The notes under the pieces were generated by a model. That model made no database searches. It saw only the letters and a program-made list of their open reading frames with translations, and was not told the origin of the DNA. Shown here one piece after another: positions 6,815 to 13,858 of a DNA stretch of 20,709 nt (position 1 is the first letter of the stretch; each line of letters opens with the position of its first letter). The translations under genes were made by a program, and so were the position numbers. The DNA is from a virus, in IMG/VR virus record IMGVR_UViG_3300045135_000596, positions 1-20,709 of that record, one strand, 5' to 3'.

Positions 6815-7702
6815 ATGAAAGTACGATTCTCTGAGATATTTTATAGTTTTCAAGGCGAAGCTGAACTTGCCGGCACTCCGACTACATGGATACGGTTCTT
6901 TGGCTGTAATCTTGAGTGTAACGGATTCGGTCAAGAAAAGCCGGCAGAGCCAGAAACATATAAACTACCTTACAAAGACTATGACCCTTCTAATATTATT
7001 GCAGTAGAAGAGTTGCCTGTGTGGGAATACGGCTGTGACTCTTCATACTCTTGGTCAATGAAGTACAAGCATCTAGCACAAGATACTACGCCGGAAGGTG
7101 CGTGTGACAAACTAGAAGCACTTCTGCCTCATGGCAGATTTACTCATCCTCACACAGAACAAGAAAACATGTTGGCATTCACAGGCGGCGAGCCGATGCT
7201 TCAACAGAAACAAATGAAAGCTATCGTGAACGAGTTTTTGATTCGTGGCAATGTCCCGAAACTCATCACAGTTGAAACAAACGGAACTAAGAAACTAAAC
7301 AAAGAACTACAAGAGTTTATCAATGTCTACCTGTCTGAGATGGGTGTACGATGGCATTGGTCTATCAGTCCTAAAATACTACACACTTCAGGTGAAAAGA
7401 ACGCAGTTGATGTAGACATGTACATGAGCTATATCGAAGGCACAAAGAGCACTGGATGCCTGAAGTTTGTTTGCAACGGCACAGAAGAATCTTGGAATGA
7501 AATAGATTACTTTGTTGCTGACACGATGCTCTACTGCAAGGATGCAGAGATACCTATGCCTGATGTTTGGATTATGCCAGCAGGAGCTACGAAGGAAGAG
7601 CAAGAGCAAGTCGCTCACATTGCGAACGAAGCAATGCAGCGAGGGTATAAAGTAGCGACACGAAATCACGCTTATGTTTATGGAAATCAGATAGGGACTT
7701 AG
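6815..7702 (+). CDS. queE: 7-carboxy-7-deazaguanine synthase (QueE-like radical SAM enzyme)
   Basis: QueE converts 6-carboxytetrahydropterin (CPH4) to 7-carboxy-7-deazaguanine (CDG) using S-adenosylmethionine and a 4Fe-4S cluster. This 295-aa protein begins with the QueE signature EIFYSFQGE (residues 7-15) and GTPTTWIRFFGC. It also has the GGEP motif (124-127), VETNGT and SPK. The cluster cysteines are C31, C35 and C74 (GCDSSYSW), giving C-x3-C-x38-C: about 36 residues are inserted where compact QueE has x2. This insertion probably forms a lid near the cluster. It is first in a cassette with folE and dpdA. A NrdG-type activase is an alternative, but the FQGE start and CDSSYSW fit QueE better. 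Confidence 0.87.
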   Translation: MKVRFSEIFYSFQGEAELAGTPTTWIRFFGCNLECNGFGQEKPAEPETYKLPYKDYDPSNIIAVEELPVWEYGCDSSYSWSMKYKHLAQDTTPEGACDKLEALLPHGRFTHPHTEQENMLAFTGGEPMLQQKQMKAIVNEFLIRGNVPKLITVETNGTKKLNKELQEFINVYLSEMGVRWHWSISPKILHTSGEKNAVDVDMYMSYIEGTKSTGCLKFVCNGTEESWNEIDYFVADTMLYCKDAEIPMPDVWIMPAGATKEEQEQVAHIANEAMQRGYKVATRNHAYVYGNQIGT

Positions 7703-7703
7703 T

Positions 7704-8129
7704 ATGGACTTTAGAGACGACAAACTGTTTGTAGATTGGATGGATATCGATGCGCTTTGTTTAGATATTGCGAACGATGCTAGGCATTTAGGTATTACTA
7801 AAATTGTTGGCATAACACGAGGCGGTTTGATTCCAGGTGTTATTCTATCTCACATGCTGAATGTCCCGTTTGAGCCTGCCACTTGGCAAACACGAGACGG
7901 ATTGATCCAGGACGCTGATCTTATTATTGAAAATAATCTCAGCACTACCTTGTTTGTTGATGACATATGCGACAGTGGTCTTACAATGGAAGATGTTGCT
8001 GAGTTAGCGCCGGAAGCTAAGCGAGCAGTCCTCCTAAATAAAAGAAACGATATGGGTATTGACATCATGGGTCAATCTTTATATAATGTAGATGAATGGG
8101 TAGTCTTTCCTTGGGAATCGGAAGAATGA
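7704..8129 (+). CDS. Type I phosphoribosyltransferase
   Basis: 141 aa with the hallmark PRPP-binding loop TLFVDDICDSGLTM (residues 82-95: hydrophobics, two acids, then small residues) and a TRGGLIPG segment (38-45) that binds pyrophosphate in xanthine/guanine phosphoribosyltransferases. Enzymes of this class attach a base to PRPP, or release it. Sitting one base after queE and ahead of folE, it could salvage guanine toward the GTP that feeds FolE, or act on a deazaguanine base; both are inference. An internal sigma70 promoter lies near its 3' end. It ends with an ATGA overlap into the next small gene. Confidence 0.85.
   Translation: MDFRDDKLFVDWMDIDALCLDIANDARHLGITKIVGITRGGLIPGVILSHMLNVPFEPATWQTRDGLIQDADLIIENNLSTTLFVDDICDSGLTMEDVAELAPEAKRAVLLNKRNDMGIDIMGQSLYNVDEWVVFPWESEE
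8059..8087 (+). promoter_or_regulatory. Consensus sigma70-type promoter inside the phosphoribosyltransferase gene
   Basis: TTGACA (8059-8064), 17-base spacer, TATAAT (8082-8087), a 12/12 consensus match, embedded in coding sequence. It is 39 bases upstream of the 66-aa gene and would separately boost that gene, folE, the exonuclease and dpdA. Confidence 0.75.
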
Positions 8130-8326
8130 AAAAGAGTAGCGTTATAAGAAAAGTGCCTTGCTTTGGCGACGGTAATAACGGACCTGATACAATGTATGTC
8201 GTAGACATGTATGAAAACGAACGCAAAGTAGGCACTAATGAATTTCCTGGCAAGAGTATACACTTTGTAGAATCATTTGTAGAAAATTGGGAACAAGGCA
8301 TTTTAGATGATAAGCGAACAGATTAA
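8126..8326 (+). CDS. 66-residue protein of unknown function
   Basis: The start is set at ATG 8126, which overlaps the phosphoribosyltransferase stop as ATGA and has GGAAG just before it (8119-8123 region); an upstream in-frame start at 8096 would bury it deeper in that gene. The product begins MKKSSVIRKVPCFGDGNNG and ends acidic (GILDDKRTD). It overlaps folE by 20 bases. I recognise no family. Its location between two pathway genes suggests it is an accessory to the cassette, and the single Cys in PCFGDGNNG is notable but unexplained. Confidence 0.65.
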   Translation: MKKSSVIRKVPCFGDGNNGPDTMYVVDMYENERKVGTNEFPGKSIHFVESFVENWEQGILDDKRTD

Positions 8327-8990
8327 AACAAGACTGCAACGAGCAGGTAAACGATTTCATGCGGCAGATAATATCTCTGAATTTTTGCATGAAGGAGACC
8401 GTGAAGCTCTCATAGAAGAATTGACTGAAAAGTTTGAAGGTGTTCTCAGTAGTCTAGTTATCGATACTAAGAATGATCCTAACAGTCAAGGCACAGCAAA
8501 GCGTCTATCTAAAATGTATGTAAATGAGCTAATGTCGGGTCGTTATGATTCAATGCCGAATGCAACAGCCTTTCCTAATCATGTAGATGGGGGATACGAA
8601 GGCATGTTGGTTGTTCGTAGTGAGTTAAAGTCTATGTGTTCTCATCATCATCAGCCTGTTAGTGGTGTTGCATATATAGGTATTATTGCTGCTGATAAAC
8701 TTATTGGTCTCTCTAAGTATACTCGTATTGCACAGTGGTGCGCTCGCCGAGGAACTTTACAAGAGGAGCTATGCAACGATATTGCAAAAGAAATACAGTC
8801 TGCTACCGGCAGTGAAAACGTAGCAGTCTATATACAGGCAACACATGGTTGCTGTGAGAATCGTGGTATTATGGCACACAGTTCGTTGACTCAAACAACA
8901 GTGTTGAGGGGCAGTTTCTTCAAAGACCCTAGCACTAAGAAAGAGTTTTTTGATAACATTAAATTGCAACAGGAACATTCGTGTAAATGA
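8307..8990 (+). CDS. folE: GTP cyclohydrolase I (FolE)
   Basis: FolE opens the guanine ring of GTP to give dihydroneopterin triphosphate, the first step of folate and 7-deazaguanine synthesis. 227 aa with all key blocks: GTAKRLSKMYVNELMSGRY (62-80), zinc site C111-S-H-H-H followed by QPVSGVAYIGI, GLSKYTRIAQWCARR (134-148), and THGCCENRG (179-187) holding the second zinc Cys and the catalytic region. AAGG at 8295-8298 is the ribosome-binding site. It ends with ATGA into the exonuclease gene. In this context it most likely supplies QueD and QueE rather than folate. Confidence 0.93.
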   Translation: MISEQIKTRLQRAGKRFHAADNISEFLHEGDREALIEELTEKFEGVLSSLVIDTKNDPNSQGTAKRLSKMYVNELMSGRYDSMPNATAFPNHVDGGYEGMLVVRSELKSMCSHHHQPVSGVAYIGIIAADKLIGLSKYTRIAQWCARRGTLQEELCNDIAKEIQSATGSENVAVYIQATHGCCENRGIMAHSSLTQTTVLRGSFFKDPSTKKEFFDNIKLQQEHSCK

Positions 8991-9529
8991 GAATAAAGCC
9001 TACTGACAGACAAGTTGTAGTAGACCTGGAGACACTTAGCACTCGCCCTAATTCGTGCATTGTTTCTATAGGTGCAGTCGCTTTCAATCTGCAAGATGGC
9101 ATACTAGACAACTTTTTTATCAATGTAGATGCATCTTCTAGCAAGTCACATGGTCTGCATATAGATTCAAACACTATTGAGTGGTGGCAGAAACAATCTA
9201 AGGAAGCGCAACGATCTTGGCAGAAGGATCCTCAACCTCTGGAATATGCGCTAGAAAAATTTGCTGAGTTTTATCAAAAGGGAAATCCGATATGGGGTAA
9301 CGGCTCTAGTTTTGATATTACAATATTAGAGTCTGCATATTATGCTGTTGGTTGGGATAAAGACAAGCAGTACGGCGATCATTTGCCCTGGAAGTTTTGG
9401 GATATATATGATATGAGAACATTAACTTCTATTCTTGGTCGTAAGCTAGAAAAGACAGGTGTCAATCACAATGCATTGGACGATGCTATGGCAGAAGCCA
9501 AACTATTAATTGAGATGTTAAAATCATGA
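8987..9529 (+). CDS. DEDDh-type 3'-5' exonuclease
   Basis: 180 aa with exonuclease motifs in order: V-D13-L-E15-T (motif I), WGNGSSFD110 (motif II) and H161-N-A-L-D165-D (motif III, DEDDh type). Such enzymes use two metal ions to trim 3' ends of DNA or RNA. The compact size and GLHIDSNTIEWWQKQS segment fit the Rv2179c-like 3'-5' exoribonuclease group. T4 DexA is a functional counterpart. It is joined by ATGA overlaps to folE upstream and dpdA downstream, so it is expressed with the DNA-modification genes. It may act on unmodified host nucleic acid or on RNA, but this is not shown by sequence. Confidence 0.85.
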   Translation: MRIKPTDRQVVVDLETLSTRPNSCIVSIGAVAFNLQDGILDNFFINVDASSSKSHGLHIDSNTIEWWQKQSKEAQRSWQKDPQPLEYALEKFAEFYQKGNPIWGNGSSFDITILESAYYAVGWDKDKQYGDHLPWKFWDIYDMRTLTSILGRKLEKTGVNHNALDDAMAEAKLLIEMLKS

Positions 9530-10965
9530 AACTAGAATATGTTGCTTCGGGTACTTCTTTTATGTGCCTTGGCAAGCCTGTTATAAGCAAAGATCCGCAG
9601 CTTGCTGATGTTATAAACAATATTTTTACAGAGTTTTTCGGTGATCAACCTAATCATACGTTTTCTATATTATATAATGCATGGGCAGAAAAAAGCTATG
9701 GTGAAAGACTCAGTAAGTTCAAGACATCTGTACACAACCTACATGCTGACTCTGGCGGTCTGCAAATGGTTACTCTATCTCATAAGCTAAAGCCCGGTAC
9801 GAATATGGACGAACTTCGTGAAGAAGTTTACAACAATCAAGCAGACTGGGCAGATGTTGGTATGTCTTTCGATGAGATACCTGTTGTTGTGCTGCCTAAC
9901 ATAAAGAAAGTTTTTGATAAAGAGTTAAATAAAGAAGTAGAAATAGATGTAGGTTCTGATAGGAATGACACTCGTTTTAGGTATTTTGATAGAGAAAATC
10001 GTCAAAAATACGCCAAACAAACTGCTGAAAATATAAAGAGACAGATAGAAGTCTTTAAAGCTAAAAACAGCACATGTAAACCTTTTATGATTTGTCAAGG
10101 TGGTGACTTAGAAACGTATCTAGAGTGGACTAATACTATCTTAGAAACTGTGCCGAAAGAAGATCACAAAAATATCGCAGGCGTTGCTATGGGAGGTGCT
10201 GCATTAGGCACCGGTCCTCTAGAAGATATACAGAAAGCATTCTTTGCAAGTCAAGTTCCAGTTAGGGACGAAAACGGAAAGCTAAATCTTCACGTTCTAG
10301 GAGTAGGTTCAGCATCACGAATGATTCCTTATCTAATCTTCTTACAGAATGGTTTATATGGAAATGTTCATATCTCTTATGACTCTACTACACATTCACG
10401 AGCAGTAGACACTGGTATGTACTATATGCTAGGAGAAATAAAGAATGGTGTATATGTAGAGGGCAAGCCCAAGACATTAAACTTTACACGAGCTACAACA
10501 AATGAAGATGTTCTGCCGGGAGAAAAGCCAAAAAACAGAGAGCCTGATGTAAACTATAGAGTCATGTTAGAAGATGTAAAAAAATATTATCCTTTGGATC
10601 TAAGTTTGGATAGGTTTCATGAAATTCTCAATGTACCGAGTGTACCTTATCTTAAGAAATATGGCTCTTTGGTAGATTGGTATGAAGTAAGAACTGCGTT
10701 TTGTTGTGCAAGTATCAAAAATTTCATGTGTACTATAGAAAATCTGATGCATGATAAAGAGGCTTTAGTAGCACTAGCAAATACTAAATATCCTGCAGGA
10801 GCCGCTGAGCAATTATTTGATGTGAAGGATATCGATACTTTTAATGTTTGGTTAAATAAATGGTCTAATGTGTTTGAAGAAAAGAATCTTTCTAAGAGAA
10901 TCGTTCACTCCTATGAAGATACTGATTTAGGAAACAATATGGAAGTTGATTTGTCGGGGATATGA
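9526..10965 (+). CDS. dpdA: DpdA-like transglycosylase (7-deazaguanine insertion into DNA)
   Basis: 479 aa, related to tRNA-guanine transglycosylases. HADSGGLQ (residues 73-80) matches the TGT base-binding DSGG(F/Y)Q motif. ICQGG (189-193) and VAMGGAALGTG (220-230) match the VQGG and GLAVGG regions. Following LGVGSAS, the segment HISYDSTTH (282-290) puts Asp286 at the nucleophile position. The canonical TGT zinc ligands C-x-C-x2-C are not evident; in DpdA enzymes the target is DNA, where guanine is exchanged for a 7-deazaguanine. The neighbourhood (queE, folE, queD) supports DpdA over a tRNA enzyme. It is coupled by ATGA on both sides. The exact base inserted is unknown. Confidence 0.85.
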   Translation: MKLEYVASGTSFMCLGKPVISKDPQLADVINNIFTEFFGDQPNHTFSILYNAWAEKSYGERLSKFKTSVHNLHADSGGLQMVTLSHKLKPGTNMDELREEVYNNQADWADVGMSFDEIPVVVLPNIKKVFDKELNKEVEIDVGSDRNDTRFRYFDRENRQKYAKQTAENIKRQIEVFKAKNSTCKPFMICQGGDLETYLEWTNTILETVPKEDHKNIAGVAMGGAALGTGPLEDIQKAFFASQVPVRDENGKLNLHVLGVGSASRMIPYLIFLQNGLYGNVHISYDSTTHSRAVDTGMYYMLGEIKNGVYVEGKPKTLNFTRATTNEDVLPGEKPKNREPDVNYRVMLEDVKKYYPLDLSLDRFHEILNVPSVPYLKKYGSLVDWYEVRTAFCCASIKNFMCTIENLMHDKEALVALANTKYPAGAAEQLFDVKDIDTFNVWLNKWSNVFEEKNLSKRIVHSYEDTDLGNNMEVDLSGI

Positions 10966-11495
10966 TATTGAACAACTGTGTGAAATTAGATTACAATTTT
11001 GATATAACTAATTTAAAAAAAGAATGCCACGACATTATTGAAAAGGTAGGTCTTCACTCTGAAACAAATCAAATTTCTTTAAAACACACCGCTGAAAGAG
11101 ACGATAGAAATCTTTGGTATGAAGGCGTAGGTTCTTTTAGAAAAGAAACTAATTTAAAAAGATTGCAACAAAAAGATTTTACTGAATTAAATAAAAATAT
11201 TTTAGATACATACATCGGTCAGGTGTATAAAGAAATAACAAAAGAATATGACACAGGAAGATGTCGAATAATGGGTCTTCCTGGTCAAAAATGTATGACT
11301 CTTCATTACGATATGACTAAAAGAATTCATATACCAATAGAAACGAATGAAGACTGTTTGATGATTATTGATAACGAAGTTATACACATGCCCGCCGACG
11401 GCAGCGTATACCTGACAAATACTTTCAAGAGGCATACTGCGTTGAATGCTAATTGGGATTTTATGAGACTACATCTAGTCTTTGATTTGCTATAG
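10962..11495 (+). CDS. 2OG-Fe(II) oxygenase-like protein coupled to dpdA
   Basis: 177 aa. The C-terminal half reads as a double-stranded beta-helix with iron triad H115-x-D117 and H158 (KRHTALN), plus R169 (MRLHLVF) placed to bind 2-oxoglutarate, like aspartyl/asparaginyl beta-hydroxylase-type phage oxygenases. Such enzymes hydroxylate or demethylate proteins, nucleic acids or small molecules. It starts inside dpdA (ATGA) with a GGGGA ribosome-binding site, so the two are co-translated. The gene is visibly richer in A/T than its neighbours, which hints at separate acquisition. Action on the deazaguanine base is an attractive inference only. Confidence 0.75.
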   Translation: MILNNCVKLDYNFDITNLKKECHDIIEKVGLHSETNQISLKHTAERDDRNLWYEGVGSFRKETNLKRLQQKDFTELNKNILDTYIGQVYKEITKEYDTGRCRIMGLPGQKCMTLHYDMTKRIHIPIETNEDCLMIIDNEVIHMPADGSVYLTNTFKRHTALNANWDFMRLHLVFDLL

Positions 11496-11505
11496 GAACT
11501 ATATT

Positions 11506-11736
11506 ATGGATGCACAAAAAGTACGCAACTCTATTGTTGAAATCTCTAACTCTATGACTCGTATGGATGCAGAACGAGATTTGATTAAAGAGATAATCAA
11601 TAAAGTCCACGAAGAAGAACTTCTGGACAAGCGAGTTATCCGAAAGATGGCTCGTGTTTACCACAAGCAAAACTTTGCGGAAGAAACTACCATCAACGAA
11701 GAATTCGAGACTACATTTAAGAACATTATGTCTTGA
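11506..11736 (+). CDS. DsbA-like double-stranded DNA-binding protein
   Basis: The start is ATG 11506 with AGGAAC about seven bases before it; an in-frame TTG at 11482 would overlap the upstream gene. The 76-aa product is helical and charged. Its C-terminal half (LDKRVIRKMARVYHKQNFAEETTINEEFETTF) lines up in character with T4 DsbA (length 89), including the ALYHKDN / RVYHKQN match. T4 DsbA binds double-stranded DNA near late promoters. The gene is followed by a sigma70 promoter that begins inside its stop. The resemblance is short, so the call is moderate. Confidence 0.65.
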   Translation: MDAQKVRNSIVEISNSMTRMDAERDLIKEIINKVHEEELLDKRVIRKMARVYHKQNFAEETTINEEFETTFKNIMS

Positions 11737-11761
11737 CACCCCGGATCTTCTGTGTTACTAT
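11733..11761 (+). promoter_or_regulatory. Sigma70-type promoter upstream of the 181-aa gene
   Basis: TTGACA (11733-11738), 17-base spacer, TACTAT (11756-11761, 4/6 but with the key A2 and T6). It overlaps the stop codon of the DsbA-like gene and is 25 bases before the next ATG, which has AAGGAG as its ribosome-binding site. Confidence 0.6.
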
Positions 11762-11786
11762 ATAACGGTAAACTAAGGAGATCATC

Positions 11787-12332
11787 ATGAATATATTTGC
11801 TCTAGATAAAGACCCTGTTGTGTCGGCACAAATGCATTGCGATAAGCATGTGGTAAAAATGATCATTGAGTACGCTCAACTTATGTCCACTGCTCATCGT
11901 GTGCTAGACGGCACAATGTATCAGGACAAAACTGCCAACAACCGCAACATTAAACGGTGGCGTTTAGCCGATACTGTCCTTGAGAACGATGTTTACAAAG
12001 CATCGCACATCAATCACCCATCCGGTATATGGACAAGGGCAACTAGAGCAAACTATGAATACATGTACAAGTTATGGATTGCTCTGTGTCAGGAGTACAC
12101 TCACCGCTATGGTAGAATTCACTTGACACAGAGCAAATTAGAACATATACTATGTACTGCACCGTCAAACATTCCTGACGGTCAACTAACAGAAATCCCA
12201 CAAGCAATGCCTGACGATGCAAAACTTCCGAATGTGATAGAAGCATATCGCAATTACTATCGTGTATATAAAAAGGACTTTGCTAGGTGGACTAAGCGAC
12301 AAACACCGGAGTGGTTCTATGCCAGTAACTAG
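11787..12332 (+). CDS. Conserved phage protein of unknown function, 181 aa
   Basis: The protein starts MNIFALDKDPVVSAQMHCDKHVVKMIIEYAQLMSTAHR and carries further distinctive blocks, HPSGIWTRATRANYEYMY and a C-terminal FARWTKRQTPEWF. I recall the MNIF-LD-DP-AAQ--CDKHVVKM start from uncharacterised proteins of other T4-like phages; no function is established in my knowledge. Conserved Cys18, Asp19, Lys20 and His21, His42 and the aromatic/arginine clusters could form an active or metal site. Its promoter is sigma70-type, so it is early. A second early promoter lies inside the gene (12123-12151) for the genes that follow. Confidence 0.85.
   Translation: MNIFALDKDPVVSAQMHCDKHVVKMIIEYAQLMSTAHRVLDGTMYQDKTANNRNIKRWRLADTVLENDVYKASHINHPSGIWTRATRANYEYMYKLWIALCQEYTHRYGRIHLTQSKLEHILCTAPSNIPDGQLTEIPQAMPDDAKLPNVIEAYRNYYRVYKKDFARWTKRQTPEWFYASN
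12123..12151 (+). promoter_or_regulatory. Sigma70-type promoter inside the 181-aa gene
   Basis: TTGACA (12123-12128), 17-base spacer, TATACT (12146-12151, 5/6; same -10 as the queE promoter). It lies 168 bases before the 117-aa gene and could drive that gene, the glycosyltransferase, galE and queD. Confidence 0.6.
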
Positions 12333-12672
12333 TAGGCAAATTCGTGTTAGCTTTCAGAAAGAAGGCATACACAAATATCCAGCAGCTAAAGATTTACCGG
12401 GGGTAGAGTTTCTACAATACCCTCATCGCCACATCTTTCATTTTTATGTGCAGTTAGAAGTGTTTCATGATGATAGAGATGTAGAATTCATTTTGTTCAA
12501 GCGTGAACTTGAAGGACTATTTGATAGCGGTGTCATGCAAGCAGATTTTATGTCCTGTGAAATGTTGGCGAACGATCTAATTGAGTATGTTGAAAAACAT
12601 TACCCTAATCGTATATGTCAGGTAGAAGTCTTTGAAGACGATGAGAACGGAGCGATACTAAGCAATGCGTAA
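12319..12672 (+). CDS. 117-aa protein, possible T-fold (QueD-like) relative
   Basis: The start is taken as ATG 12319, with GGAG (12308-12311) seven bases upstream; a longer in-frame extension to 12262 would lie wholly in the previous gene. The product has YPHRHIFHFYVQLEVF (residues about 33-48), then FILFKRELEGLF, SCEMLANDLIEYVEKHYP and a final VEVFEDDENGA. The order (H-x-H in a beta strand, a middle acidic/basic helix, S-x-E-x-L-A helix, strand with E near the end) parallels the QueD/PTPS T-fold, where H-G-H binds zinc and a late Glu binds the pterin. This is a pattern resemblance only. It overlaps the upstream gene by 14 bases and the glycosyltransferase by 8. Confidence 0.8.
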   Translation: MPVTSRQIRVSFQKEGIHKYPAAKDLPGVEFLQYPHRHIFHFYVQLEVFHDDRDVEFILFKRELEGLFDSGVMQADFMSCEMLANDLIEYVEKHYPNRICQVEVFEDDENGAILSNA

Positions 12673-13858
12673 ACTTTTTTATATGGGGTTAGAAAGCTAT
12701 GAAGCACGATACACTCTTCAACTTCAAGAGTGGAACGAACGAGTGTTTAATCTGCGAGGGATTGATTATGAGGTTATCCATGGCGAAGAACTAGATAACA
12801 GTAAAGCTATTGTAACCGGCAGTGTGCTTGACGCTCATGGTAGAACATACTACAGCATGTCACAGCATATGAATCTCATTCAAAAGATGAAGAACGGTGA
12901 AGTCACTAGCGATGATGTTATTTTCTATGAGGATATGTTTACTCCTGGTCTAGAATGTTTGCCTTACATCATGGATCAAAGCCCTGAGGAATATCGTCCT
13001 AAAGTCTTTTTGCGCTTCTTAGCACAGACTACAGATCCCGATGACTTCTTGATTCGTGAAGGCATGTTTGATTGGATGCGTAAATACGAAGAGATGGTAG
13101 ATCAATTTGTCGATGGCATCATGGTTGCGTCAGAAGAGTTTGTCGCACATCTTCGCATTGCAGGTATCAAATGTCCTATATATGTAACAGGCCTACCCTT
13201 CGGCAAGAGTGAAGTACAAGAAAGAGTTCCTGAGCCAAAGTTTATAGGCGAGAGAACTAGGCGAGTAGCATTTTCATCTCGATGGGACGATGAGAAACAA
13301 CCTCACTTCTATATGGATTTGGCAGAAGCATATTACAAAATTGATCCTACAGTAGAATTTGCTATTTTCTGCGGACACCCTGAACTGAAAAGCAATGATC
13401 AGTCATATGTAGATCGTGCTTATTCTTTGACGTTAGGCAACAAGGCAAACTTTAAAATTTACACAGGTCTCAGAAAGAACGACTACTATTATTTGCTTTC
13501 AGATACACAGGTTCTTTTCAATTGTGCGTTACAAGATTGGGTCAGTAACACAGTTAGCGAAGCAGATAGTCTAGGTGCATTGACGTTGTTCCCTGCGTAT
13601 AGAAGTTTCCCGGAAGTCTTTGCTAACAATGCTAATCATCTTTATGTCCCTTGGTCAGTTAATGATGCTATAGACAAACTCAAAAAAATGTTTGTGTCTA
13701 TTGACAACGGCACTCTGTGGAAGTATAATATTGGTAAGATTAGTGACTATCAGAATGGAACTATTGACAGGACTCTAGATAGTATTCTAACTGAACACTC
13801 TAATCGCAGAGACAGTACAACATTCCGTAAACATGTAGCAAAGGCAAAGTATGAGTAA
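12665..13858 (+). CDS. GT-B-fold glycosyltransferase-like protein
   Basis: 397 aa. The C-terminal half has the Rossmann-like pattern of retaining GT4-type enzymes: VAFSSRWDDEKQPHFYMDLAEAY (donor-site strand/helix start), then VEFAIFCGHPEL, FKIYTGLRKNDYYYLLSDTQVLFNCALQDW and SEADSLGALTLFPAYRSFPEVF with the acidic residue expected near the nucleotide sugar. Such enzymes move a sugar from UDP- or GDP-sugar to an acceptor. The overlapping epimerase gene downstream suggests a UDP-hexose donor. Acceptors could be virion protein, host envelope or modified DNA; the sequence does not say. It contains a consensus promoter near its 3' end. Confidence 0.75.
   Translation: MRKLFYMGLESYEARYTLQLQEWNERVFNLRGIDYEVIHGEELDNSKAIVTGSVLDAHGRTYYSMSQHMNLIQKMKNGEVTSDDVIFYEDMFTPGLECLPYIMDQSPEEYRPKVFLRFLAQTTDPDDFLIREGMFDWMRKYEEMVDQFVDGIMVASEEFVAHLRIAGIKCPIYVTGLPFGKSEVQERVPEPKFIGERTRRVAFSSRWDDEKQPHFYMDLAEAYYKIDPTVEFAIFCGHPELKSNDQSYVDRAYSLTLGNKANFKIYTGLRKNDYYYLLSDTQVLFNCALQDWVSNTVSEADSLGALTLFPAYRSFPEVFANNANHLYVPWSVNDAIDKLKKMFVSIDNGTLWKYNIGKISDYQNGTIDRTLDSILTEHSNRRDSTTFRKHVAKAKYE
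13701..13729 (+). promoter_or_regulatory. Consensus sigma70-type promoter inside the glycosyltransferase gene
   Basis: TTGACA (13701-13706), 17-base spacer, TATAAT (13724-13729), 12/12 consensus. It lies 122 bases upstream of the epimerase start and would give galE and queD independent early expression. Confidence 0.7.

Noticed and set aside
8065-8301. Overlapping minus-strand frames of 78 and 63 codons
   Set aside because: They are opposite the 66-aa gene and phosphoribosyltransferase end; the + strand frame has ATGA coupling, a promoter and pathway context.
13764-13791. Second TTGACA in the glycosyltransferase gene
   Set aside because: The best -10 (TCTAAC at 16-bp spacing) is poor and the consensus promoter at 13701 is adjacent.
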